Below are positions 1 through 5,367 of a stretch of DNA of 5,405 nt, piece after piece. Position 1 is the stretch's first letter. Each line of letters begins with the position of its first letter. Made by a program: the position numbers and the translations under genes. Source of the DNA: Nanobdellati archaeon. Lineage in GTDB: Archaea; SpSt-1190. The notes below the pieces were generated by a model. That model made no database searches and was not told the DNA's origin. It saw only the letters and a list, made by a program, of their open reading frames with translations. The DNA lies in assembly GCA_015522095.1 (NCBI GenBank), contig WAMX01000112.1, positions 1-5,405 of the forward strand, read 5' to 3'.

Positions 1-2
1 GA

Positions 3-464
3 TGGGAGGGATGCTCGGCGTGCAGCAAGGACTGCGGGGCGTGTGCAGGTGGCGGCTCGGGCGGGGGATTCGGAGGCTCGTTTGCAGCAAGATCTGTAAA
101 GGGAGAGATGGAAAGCGCCAATGAAACGACCAATAAGGAAGACGTGCGATTAGAAAATGAAAAATTGAATGAATCCCTAAAGGAAGAATTGCCGGGCAAT
201 TCCACGCAGGATGATGGAGTTGTGGAGGTAAGGGGTGGCTCGCTCACGCTGGAAAGGCCCGCGAAGGTCCGCATACCTGAGGGGCTCGCGCTCCGAAAGG
301 ATGGGAAGCTCTACTACGGCGAGCTCGAGCTGGAGAACGGGAGCTATGAGGTCGTGAACCTGAGCGAGCTGGGCAAGGCCGAGGAGGGCCGCAGGCCTGT
401 GTGGCTCGGGCTGGGGTTCGTGGCGGTGCTCGTGCTGGTGGGACTCTTCCTCTTCCCGCGATAG
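3..464 (+). CDS. 5'-partial hypothetical protein: Cys-motif, Gly-rich segment, C-terminal membrane anchor
   Basis: I do not recognise the family. The reading frame is open from the left edge to the TAG at 462-464, so the gene probably starts outside the window. Codons 12-44 encode four cysteines spaced C-x2-C-x3-C-x2-C, a pattern suited to a metal or Fe-S site. A Gly/Ser/Phe-rich run follows (45-83), then a charged Asn/Glu/Lys-rich linker (about 108-210). After that comes a small, probably beta-rich domain (about 216-375) with a K-D-G-K-L-Y-Y-G-E stretch. The end is one hydrophobic helix (about 396-458) closed by Pro-Arg, which suggests a tail-anchored membrane protein with its bulk in the cytoplasm. 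An ATG at 108 would give a 118-residue protein, but it has only a weak, poorly spaced GGGAG upstream and would discard the protein-like Cys/Gly segment. GC-rich third positions upstream of 108 favour the longer reading. The linker is AT-richer than its surroundings. Confidence 0.62.
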   Translation, partial: WEGCSACSKDCGACAGGGSGGGFGGSFAARSVKGEMESANETTNKEDVRLENEKLNESLKEELPGNSTQDDGVVEVRGGSLTLERPAKVRIPEGLALRKDGKLYYGELELENGSYEVVNLSELGKAEEGRRPVWLGLGFVAVLVLVGLFLFPR

Positions 465-484
465 CGGCACGCTACTGCCAACCC

Positions 485-492
485 TTTTTAAG
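485..492 (+). promoter_or_regulatory. TATA box of radA (leaderless transcript)
   Basis: TTTTTAAG lies in the 47-base gap between the first gene and radA, centred 23-24 bases before the radA ATG. Archaeal TATA boxes sit about 25 bases before the start of transcription, so the mRNA should begin at or beside the ATG. No Shine-Dalgarno sequence is present between the box and the start, which agrees with a leaderless message. Confidence 0.66.
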
Positions 493-511
493 GACCCTGC
501 CTTAGGTTGCC

Positions 512-1462
512 ATGCCTGAGGGAATAGAAGACCTGCCCGGGGTGGGACCCAAGACAGCTGAGAAGCTCCGGGAGGTTGGCTTTGATGATTTTATGAGCAT
601 CGCCGTGGCGTCGCCCGTGGAGCTTTCAGCCGCTGCCGAGCTCAGTGAGCTCACAGCCGCCAAGATTATCCAGGCGGCACGGGAGAAGCTGGAAATGGGT
701 TTCGAGACTGCGGAAGCCCTGCTCGAGAAGAGAAAGGACATAGGGTATATATCCACGGGCTCGAGCAACCTTGACAAGCTGCTCGGGGGGAGGGGGGTCC
801 AGACGCAGGCGATCACGGAGGCGCACGGCCCCTTTGGCTCGGGGAAAAGCCAGCTCGGGTTCACCCTGAGCGTCAATGTGCAGCTGCCTGAGGATGCTGA
901 AACGCCGGGGCTGAATGGAAAGGTTGCCTTTATTGACACGGAAAACACCTTCCGCCCGGAAAGGGTGGCGCAGATAGCCAAGATAAGGGGGCTTGACCCG
1001 AAAGAGGTTCTCCAGAATGTGTTCGTGGCGCGGGCGTTCAACAGCGACCATCAGATGCTGCTGGCCGAGAAGGTTTCAGACCTGCTGAGGGACGGAGAAG
1101 ATATAAGGCTCATTGTTGTGGACAGCCTGACCAGCCACTTCCGGGCGGAGTATGTTGGCAGGGGAACGCTCGCGGGGAGGCAGCAGAAGCTGAACAAGCA
1201 CCTTCACCTGCTCCAGAAGATGGCGGACCAGTACAACCTGGCCGTGTATGTTACAAATCAGGTCATGGCGAGACCGGATGCGTTCTTCGGGCCGGCCATG
1301 CAGGCCGTTGGGGGAAACGTGCTGGCGCATGCCTCCACATACCGGCTGTTCTTCCGCAAGAGCAAGGGGAACAAGCGCATTGCAAGGCTGATAGATTCGC
1401 CCGACCTGCCCGAGGCAGAGACTGTGTTCGCCCTGACTGAGAGGGGAATTGATGATGGTTAG
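512..1462 (+). CDS. radA: DNA repair and recombination protein RadA
   Basis: Archaeal RecA/Rad51-family recombinase. It forms ATP-dependent filaments on single-stranded DNA and carries out homology search and strand exchange. The full-length 316-residue protein is slightly shorter than many RadA proteins. Residues 5-30 hold the N-terminal helix-hairpin-helix ([12 protein letters not shown]), which separates RadA from the paralogue RadB. The linker has the polymerisation motif F-E-T-A at 64-67, followed by I-S-T-G-S. Walker A is GPFGSGKS (106-113), the catalytic Glu lies in [10 protein letters not shown] (142-151), and Walker B is LIVVD (200-204). ARAFNSDHQ (173-181) is the loop 1 region, [12 protein letters not shown] starts loop 2 at 249, and the ATP-cap motif D-S-P-x-L-P is at 295-300. 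The usual GEFGSGKT Walker A carries Pro in place of Glu, but the Lys and Ser that bind nucleotide are intact. The start is fixed by the conserved N-terminus and the TATA spacing. Its TAG interlocks with the stop of the convergent gene. Confidence 0.98.
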   Translation: MPEGIEDLPGVGPKTAEKLREVGFDDFMSIAVASPVELSAAAELSELTAAKIIQAAREKLEMGFETAEALLEKRKDIGYISTGSSNLDKLLGGRGVQTQAITEAHGPFGSGKSQLGFTLSVNVQLPEDAETPGLNGKVAFIDTENTFRPERVAQIAKIRGLDPKEVLQNVFVARAFNSDHQMLLAEKVSDLLRDGEDIRLIVVDSLTSHFRAEYVGRGTLAGRQQKLNKHLHLLQKMADQYNLAVYVTNQVMARPDAFFGPAMQAVGGNVLAHASTYRLFFRKSKGNKRIARLIDSPDLPEAETVFALTERGIDDG

Positions 1463-2241
1463 AGCTTAACTGAGAAGAGCCATCGGGAAGGGGCCACCTT
1501 TCTGTGTACAAACCTTCCTCCAAAGAGCTTTTCGAATAGTTTGAAGGCCTTATTGCTGTGGAGTTCGCCTATGATCTCGGAAACCTTGTCTGAGGAATGA
1601 AAGTGTTTGAAGATTTCGTACTCCGCACCTTCGACATCCACTTTTATAAGGTCTGTATGAGGGAAAAGATTATCTTCAAGAGTTTCACAATCCACAAAAT
1701 AGTCCCCTGCGGCGGATATTCTGGACCACATGTAATCATCCACGAATCTGACACGGCCCCTCTTCCCGCAAATGGCCACATTCTTAAGCACCACCTTTAT
1801 CTTTTTTGAATGAATAATTCGAGAGTTGAGCTTAACATTGGTCTTTAGAAGTTTGAAGTTCCGTTTACTTGGCTCACAACAAATGACTTTAGCGCCACGG
1901 GCAAGGAAATCATTATACAGCAGCCATAAAAGGAAATAGCCAACATTTGCACCCACATCCAGAACAGTTTTCAAAGACCTCCTCTCAGCACCAATGGCGT
2001 ACTCGTTGTCAAGGAAAATTTCCTTAAGAACCCTCAAATTCCTTACAGTTACCGCAATGCGAAGGGAACCCAGTTTTTCAAGTACAATCCTGTCCTGCAA
2101 ATGACTGAATCGTTTTCTCAATGGAGGTAGGAAGTATGTGGACCTGTAAAAAAGCCACACAAAAAAGAGTTTAAACATTCTGAATTTCACAAGGAATTTT
2201 AGTTCCTGCATTTGGTGGCGAACCTCTTCAAAATAAGACAT
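1459..2241 (-). CDS. FkbM-family SAM-dependent methyltransferase
   Basis: A 260-residue class I methyltransferase of the FkbM type, a family that O-methylates sugars, polyketides and other small molecules; the substrate here cannot be read from sequence. SAM-binding motif I is [11 protein letters not shown] (93-103), the acidic loop after strand 2 is CCEPSKRN (121-128), and the family hallmark [14 protein letters not shown] is at 198-211. The first 90 residues include an aromatic, hydrophobic stretch (23-40, [18 protein letters not shown]) that may hold the enzyme at the membrane. That would fit lipid-linked glycan modification, but this is inference. The gene is much AT-richer than radA and uL4; one 60-base line near 1801 is about 30% GC, against about 63% in a line of uL4. 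This suggests horizontal acquisition. It lies 21 bases after uL4 with its own TATA box 24-25 bases before the ATG, so it need not depend on the ribosomal transcript. Its stop overlaps the convergent radA stop. Confidence 0.9.
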   Translation of the reverse strand: MSYFEEVRHQMQELKFLVKFRMFKLFFVWLFYRSTYFLPPLRKRFSHLQDRIVLEKLGSLRIAVTVRNLRVLKEIFLDNEYAIGAERRSLKTVLDVGANVGYFLLWLLYNDFLARGAKVICCEPSKRNFKLLKTNVKLNSRIIHSKKIKVVLKNVAICGKRGRVRFVDDYMWSRISAAGDYFVDCETLEDNLFPHTDLIKVDVEGAEYEIFKHFHSSDKVSEIIGELHSNKAFKLFEKLFGGRFVHRKVAPSRWLFSVKL

Positions 2242-2261
2242 GACAAGTAAAGGGAAATGTG

Positions 2262-2271
2262 TTTAAAAAAA
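2262..2271 (-). promoter_or_regulatory. TATA box of the FkbM gene, overlapping the 3' end of uL4
   Basis: On the minus strand this reads TTTTTTTAAA. TTTTTAAA is centred 24-25 bases before the methyltransferase ATG at 2241, the spacing expected for a leaderless archaeal transcript. The upstream GAGAAACT resembles a BRE. The same bases encode the last two Phe codons and TAA stop of uL4. Confidence 0.6.
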
Positions 2272-3063
2272 GAGTTTCTCCTCCTTCAGCCTCCTGAGGG
2301 CCTGCTCGGTGAAAAGGGTCAGCCTGCCGGGGTGCGCTCCGGGAGCGAGCTGGGCGGCGTTCAGGTAGTTCACCACAACCACGTCCACGCCGGGGATGTT
2401 GGAGGCGGCCTTTGTGAGGGGGCAGAGCCCGCTCACAACTATGAGTGGGCCCTTGGCGCGCTTGTACTTCCTGCCGCGGGACTTGCCGCGTCCGGCGCGG
2501 ACCTTCTTGCGGGCGGCGCGCTCAAGCTCGTCGCCGAGTCCGAGCTTCTCAAGGGCAGCAAGGAGCTCCTTTGTCCTTGATATTGACTCGAACTCGCTGG
2601 AGAGGATGATAGGGTAGGTGGAAGGGAGCTTGTGGCCACGCTCGAGGACAAGCTCGGGGTTCACGGTTGCCGCGAGCGCGGAGCGTATCGCGAGGCGGCG
2701 TTCCTTGTTGTTGAGCCGGACGGTCCAGACCTTCTCGGCCTTTGGGGGATGGGCCCTCGGTCCACCCACGGCCTGGGGGACATTGACAACGCGGCCGATG
2801 CGGCGGCCGCCCCTGACCATGAGGCGGGGAAGGCGCGCAAGGCTCCAGTTGTAGCTGCGACCGTAGCCGCGCCGTATGCCGCGGAAAACTGCAGAGCTCG
2901 TGCGGCCCGCCATGGGCTTTGCGCCGTATGGCTGCGTGCTGTTCCTCCATATTGCGCGGACAGCCCGGCGTATCAGGTCAACCCTGAGTGGAGTTGAGAA
3001 CTGAGAAGGAAGGGCAAGCTCGCCTGCAGCATCGCCGGTCGGTTTGAATATCTTCGCCTTCAT
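2263..3063 (-). CDS. rpl4: Large-subunit ribosomal protein uL4 (archaeal L4/L1e type)
   Basis: Structural protein of the 50S subunit whose long loop reaches into the wall of the peptide exit tunnel. The 266-residue length is normal for archaeal L4. The N-terminal strand region is followed by the basic loop (about 40-107), with Q-P-Y-G-A-K-P-M-A-G-R-T-S-S, then R-R-G-Y-G-R-S and G-G-P-R-A-H-P-P-K at 100-108. A second conserved block, K-K-V-R-A-G-R-G-K-S-R-G-R-K-Y, is at 186-200 and leads into GPLIVV (205-210). The C-terminus has VNYLNAAQLAPGAHPGRLT (231-249). The ATG overlaps the uL3 stop as ATGA, with a weak GGTGGT ribosome-binding site a few bases upstream, which indicates translational coupling. 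The last codons, TTT TTT TAA, double as promoter or terminator sequence for the next gene. uL23 would usually follow in the S10-type cluster; here an FkbM methyltransferase does. Confidence 0.97.
   Translation of the reverse strand: MKAKIFKPTGDAAGELALPSQFSTPLRVDLIRRAVRAIWRNSTQPYGAKPMAGRTSSAVFRGIRRGYGRSYNWSLARLPRLMVRGGRRIGRVVNVPQAVGGPRAHPPKAEKVWTVRLNNKERRLAIRSALAATVNPELVLERGHKLPSTYPIILSSEFESISRTKELLAALEKLGLGDELERAARKKVRAGRGKSRGRKYKRAKGPLIVVSGLCPLTKAASNIPGVDVVVVNYLNAAQLAPGAHPGRLTLFTEQALRRLKEEKLFF
2265..2271 (-). terminator. Possible T-tract terminator at the end of uL3-uL4
   Basis: Seven consecutive T residues on the minus strand sit at the very end of uL4. Archaeal RNA polymerase terminates at T-rich tracts in the non-template strand, often without a hairpin, and I see no convincing hairpin here. 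The tract also forms part of the methyltransferase TATA box, so either role or both is possible. Confidence 0.3.
3060..3063 (-). promoter_or_regulatory. ATGA start-stop overlap coupling uL3 and uL4
   Basis: The minus-strand ATGA contains the uL4 start (ATG) and the uL3 stop (TGA). A GGTGGT a few bases upstream can act as a weak Shine-Dalgarno site. Together these support re-initiation by the same ribosomes and balanced synthesis of two subunit partners. Confidence 0.75.
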
Positions 3064-3956
3064 TTCTTACCACCTTTTCCAAAGACAAGCTCGACAAGCT
3101 CATCGTGATACTTGCGCGGCCTGTGGGGCTTGCGTATGACAACGGGCCGCTTCGGGGGCCCCTGAATGCTTCCGAGCAGGACCACGTAGTCAGAGCGGAT
3201 GAGGCCATACCTGTGCCAGCCGCTCTTGGGATTGAGGTCACCGCTGCCAAGCTTGAGTATCTGCTTGTTGTATTCGGTGCGGGCATGGTAGCCAACCTGC
3301 CCCGCCATGGGAGCCTGCCAGGGGGTGCGCTTGGGTGTCCAGGGTCCGAGCGAGCCGGGCTTGCGGCGGGACTTCTCCGTCTTGTGGCTCAGTATCGCAA
3401 CACCCCAGCGCTTCACGGGACCCTGCAGGCCCCTTCCCTTTGTGACTGCAGTAACATCAACAAAGCTGTTGGGCTGGAAGAACTGCTCGAACCTGACGTC
3501 TTTGTCCATATTCTCCCGGGCGAAGCCCAGCAGATCATCGAGCGAGCCACCAAATCCGAGCTCAACAGTGGCGGGATGCTTCATTGGAAGGCCCGCAAGT
3601 CCGGGCTGGACTTCGAAGATGGGGCGGGCGAAATCCGCCTGAACTTCCTGGGAGAGATTGGCCGTCTCAGTAATGACGCGGGAACCGTAGAGGGTCCTGC
3701 GATAGAAGCGAAGGGCAACAAGCTTGAGGGGGGGAACTTCCACCACGGTGGCGGCCCTGACAACCTTTTTGCCCGAGAAGGGTGAAGCGGGGTTGGTGGG
3801 GGATACCACGGCGGCAAGTGAGCCGACCTTGAAGCCCACAAACCCGAGGAGACCCTTACCAGAGGGCCAGCTCCTCACCCGCGGGAAAAGGGAGCGAGCC
3901 CTCTTCCTGGGACTGAACTGGAGTGAACCTCTCCGGGGGCGTCCTTCTTTGACCAT
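3060..3956 (-). CDS. rpl3: Large-subunit ribosomal protein uL3 (archaeal type)
   Basis: Early-assembling 50S protein that contacts 23S rRNA near the peptidyl-transferase centre. From the ATG at 3956 it has 298 residues, somewhat short for archaeal L3. The N-terminus V-K-E-G-R-P-R-R-G-S-L-Q-F-S-P-R-K-R-A is the standard archaeal/eukaryotic opening. The family signature region F-V-D-V-T-A-V-T-K-G-R-G-L-Q-G is at 165-179, followed by V-K-R-W-G-V and the basic tip region (192-235) with P-W-Q-A-P-M-A-G-Q-V-G-Y-H-A-R-T-E-Y-N. An in-frame GTG at 3965 would add three residues. I reject it because the conserved family N-terminus begins at the ATG and the GTG lies only about 21 bases from the TATA box centre. 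It is the first gene of a two-gene unit with uL4. The usual S10-type cluster order begins here but stops after uL4. Confidence 0.97.
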   Translation of the reverse strand: MVKEGRPRRGSLQFSPRKRARSLFPRVRSWPSGKGLLGFVGFKVGSLAAVVSPTNPASPFSGKKVVRAATVVEVPPLKLVALRFYRRTLYGSRVITETANLSQEVQADFARPIFEVQPGLAGLPMKHPATVELGFGGSLDDLLGFARENMDKDVRFEQFFQPNSFVDVTAVTKGRGLQGPVKRWGVAILSHKTEKSRRKPGSLGPWTPKRTPWQAPMAGQVGYHARTEYNKQILKLGSGDLNPKSGWHRYGLIRSDYVVLLGSIQGPPKRPVVIRKPHRPRKYHDELVELVFGKGGKK

Positions 3957-3982
3957 TTCTATCACGCGGAAGACTGTTGCGC

Positions 3983-3990
3983 ATTTAAAT
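3983..3990. promoter_or_regulatory. Palindromic TATA box, probably shared by uL3 (-) and the flippase-like gene (+)
   Basis: ATTTAAAT reads the same on both strands. On the minus strand it is centred about 30 bases before the uL3 ATG, giving a leader of a few bases, with GCAAAG upstream as a BRE-like element. On the plus strand it is centred 23-24 bases before the GTG at 4010, matching the radA spacing. The plus side lacks a clear BRE, so that direction may be weaker. Confidence 0.55.
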
Positions 3991-4009
3991 GCTTTGCACT
4001 TATTATTGC

Positions 4010-4849
4010 GTGCGCTGGGTTAAGCTCCTGTTAGGGCTTTTAATAATTTACGGGGCGTATGCATACAGGCAATACCTCATAGAAGGGTTGATATACAGCC
4101 TGAATCTGAAATATTATTTAGTTTTGGTGGGTATTGTGGCAGCACTGAGGCTTTTGGTGGCATCCGAGGCTAATAAAATAATTTTGGAGAATTTGGGCGT
4201 GGAAACTGGCAGGAAACTTATGGTGAAGTACCAGCTTGTGGGGATGGCGTCGGCGTTTTCAATGATAAAATTCAGCAACAGCTTCGGCATTTACTACCTG
4301 AAGAGGAAGGGGTATCTGCTGTCGCAGCTCGTGGTGGCATATCTCGTCAAACTCATAGGCGATTTGACCTCCTTCGGGATTGCGGCATCGCTCGTGCTCG
4401 GGAAGCACCATTACAGTGGATTCGTGGCGCTTGTGATGGTGATGGTGGGGTCGTATGTGCTGACAAGGAAGCAGGACCTGCTGCCGGACAGATGGGTGTT
4501 CCACAGAATCAAAGACTATGCGGACCTGCTCAGGAGGGTCGATGCGGCGCTGATGGGGAAGGTTGTGGGGTTGAACTTCGTGGTCTATGGGCTGGACATC
4601 CTGATGTGGTGGATTCTGCTGGGGCTGGGGTGGGAAAGCCTGATTGTGATTGAGGTGCTGGGGCTCCTGCTCGTCAATGGCTCACCAACTCCAGGGGGGC
4701 TGGGAGTTTATGAGGTCGCGCTGCCCGCATACCTCGCAAAGCTCGGGCTCGGGGTGGAGGTGGCGGTGGGGAGCGTGCTCGTCTTCAGGTTCTTCAACCT
4801 GTGGCTGCCCGCGCTGGTGGGGGCGGCCGTCATACATCGCGAGCTTTGA
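4010..4849 (+). CDS. Flippase-like / LPG-synthase transmembrane-domain integral membrane protein (UPF0104-type)
   Basis: Multi-pass membrane protein of the family named for the transmembrane half of lysylphosphatidylglycerol synthase. Archaeal members often lie near glycosyltransferases and are thought to act on lipid-linked substrates; the role here is unproven. It has 279 residues from GTG 4010, with about seven hydrophobic segments. The hallmark P-T-P-G-G-L-G-V-Y-E lies near residue 226, followed by a short amphipathic stretch and V-F-R-F-F-N-L-W-L-P at about 258, the expected C-terminal Arg-containing helix. There is no cytosolic aminoacyl-transferase domain, so it is not a full LPG synthase. 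An ATG at 3989 would add seven residues, but it falls inside the likely TATA box. GTG 4010 lies at the leaderless distance and starts just before the first hydrophobic helix. The first 200 bases are AT-rich. The 3' end overlaps the convergent winged-helix gene by 20 bases. Confidence 0.85.
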   Translation: MRWVKLLLGLLIIYGAYAYRQYLIEGLIYSLNLKYYLVLVGIVAALRLLVASEANKIILENLGVETGRKLMVKYQLVGMASAFSMIKFSNSFGIYYLKRKGYLLSQLVVAYLVKLIGDLTSFGIAASLVLGKHHYSGFVALVMVMVGSYVLTRKQDLLPDRWVFHRIKDYADLLRRVDAALMGKVVGLNFVVYGLDILMWWILLGLGWESLIVIEVLGLLLVNGSPTPGGLGVYEVALPAYLAKLGLGVEVAVGSVLVFRFFNLWLPALVGAAVIHREL

Positions 4850-5330
4850 GGCGGTAGTAAATGTGGCGCGAGGACTCTCCCCATGAGAAGCTCCCCTTGG
4901 ATTTCCGGACATCAGCAACCTCGAAGAGACCCTCCTTGACGCCGCGCTCAAGGTGGTAGTAAACCAGCCGGAGGGAGATGGCACCGTACTTCTCCCTGTA
5001 CTTCTTGTAAAGCTCGTAGCCATAGGCGGGGCCCTCCGAGAGGAGCTCGGCAAGGCGGGCGCGGATGGAACTCCGCACAACCCGGGGCTTGCGGGGCATC
5101 TCCTCGACAGGTACATCCACTATTGAGAACTTCGGGAGGCCAAGGGCGACACGGCGAATGTTGAAAGCCTCCACCTGTTTGTGGTGCGCCCTGAAGGCAA
5201 ACACCACAAGGAGCTCGGGATCGGAGAATGAGCTCTCATCAAGGATCAGGACGGGGACCCGGGGGTTGAGCTGTCGGGCCTTTTCCATCAACCGGTCAAC
5301 AGGGCCGTGGGGGAAGATGGCGAATTTCAC
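4830..5330 (-). CDS. Archaeal winged-helix protein with an uncharacterised N-terminal domain
   Basis: A 166-residue soluble protein in two parts. Residues 87-163 look like a winged-helix DNA-binding domain: R-A-R-L-A-E-L-L-S-E-G (89-99), P-A-Y-G-Y-E-L-Y-K-K-Y (101-111), a recognition-helix candidate S-L-R-L-V-Y-Y-H-L-E-R (119-129), then V-K-E-G-L-F and a wing ending R-H-I-Y-Y-R-L. The helix-turn-helix resembles PadR-type regulators, but the N-terminal half (1-75) is not part of that family. It contains A-I-F-P-H-G-P-V-D and P-E-L-L-V-V-F-A-F-R-A-H-H-K-Q-V-E-A; I note a tentative resemblance to the KEOPS subunit Cgi121. The start is a GTG with no separate Shine-Dalgarno site, supported by a TATA box 24-25 bases upstream and by the hydrophobic strand that begins at once. 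Transcription regulator is the likeliest role; targets are unknown. It converges on the flippase-like gene with a 20-base overlap. Confidence 0.8.
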   Translation of the reverse strand: MKFAIFPHGPVDRLMEKARQLNPRVPVLILDESSFSDPELLVVFAFRAHHKQVEAFNIRRVALGLPKFSIVDVPVEEMPRKPRVVRSSIRARLAELLSEGPAYGYELYKKYREKYGAISLRLVYYHLERGVKEGLFEVADVRKSKGSFSWGESSRHIYYRLKARDV

Positions 5331-5331
5331 C

Positions 5332-5339
5332 TTTTTAAG
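5332..5339 (+). promoter_or_regulatory. Possible divergent TATA box at the right edge
   Basis: TTTTTAAG here is identical to the radA TATA box. It would place a plus-strand start of transcription near 5360, just before the ATG at 5368. It lies between the winged-helix start codon and that gene's own TATA box, so the two promoters would be interleaved. Confidence 0.33.
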
Positions 5340-5350
5340 AAAGGAGGATG

Positions 5351-5358
5351 TTTATTAA
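5351..5358 (-). promoter_or_regulatory. TATA box of the winged-helix gene
   Basis: The minus strand reads TTAATAAA, centred 24-25 bases before the GTG at 5330, the same spacing as at radA and the FkbM gene. It supports the GTG as a leaderless start. Confidence 0.5.
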
Positions 5359-5367
5359 GTTTTCAAT

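Noticed and set aside
1..121. Alternative reading frames at the left edge (ending at 99 and 121)
   Set aside because: Both give Arg-rich translations typical of out-of-frame GC-rich DNA. The third frame has the Cys/Gly pattern and runs into the real gene.
465..484. Possible terminator hairpin after the first gene
   Set aside because: I see only a short, imperfect inverted match around CGGCA/TGCC, and the following T-run is better explained as the radA TATA box.
502..1041. Minus-strand open frame (179 codons) opposite radA
   Set aside because: It is antisense to radA, covers its start and promoter, and gives a Ser/Pro-rich product with no domain features.
2257..2580. Plus-strand open frame opposite the uL4 3' end
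   Set aside because: It is a shadow of uL4; the translation is Gly/Ala/Leu-rich low complexity. The TTTAAAAA upstream is better explained as the minus-strand TATA box.
3105..3785. Long plus-strand open frame (226 codons) opposite uL3
   Set aside because: It is the antisense of a certain ribosomal gene. GC-rich codon use creates open complementary frames, and the translation shows no recognisable domain.
405..4760. Recurrent short GCTCGGG / AGCTCGGG strings
   Set aside because: They occur within codons such as CTC-GGG (Leu-Gly) or as the complement of Pro-Glu codons, with no regular spacing. They reflect codon bias, not a repeat family.
4650..5116. Overlapping open frames around the flippase-like/winged-helix junction
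   Set aside because: They are out-of-frame shadows with Ser/Arg/Pro-rich translations and no motifs; the two convergent genes account for this DNA.
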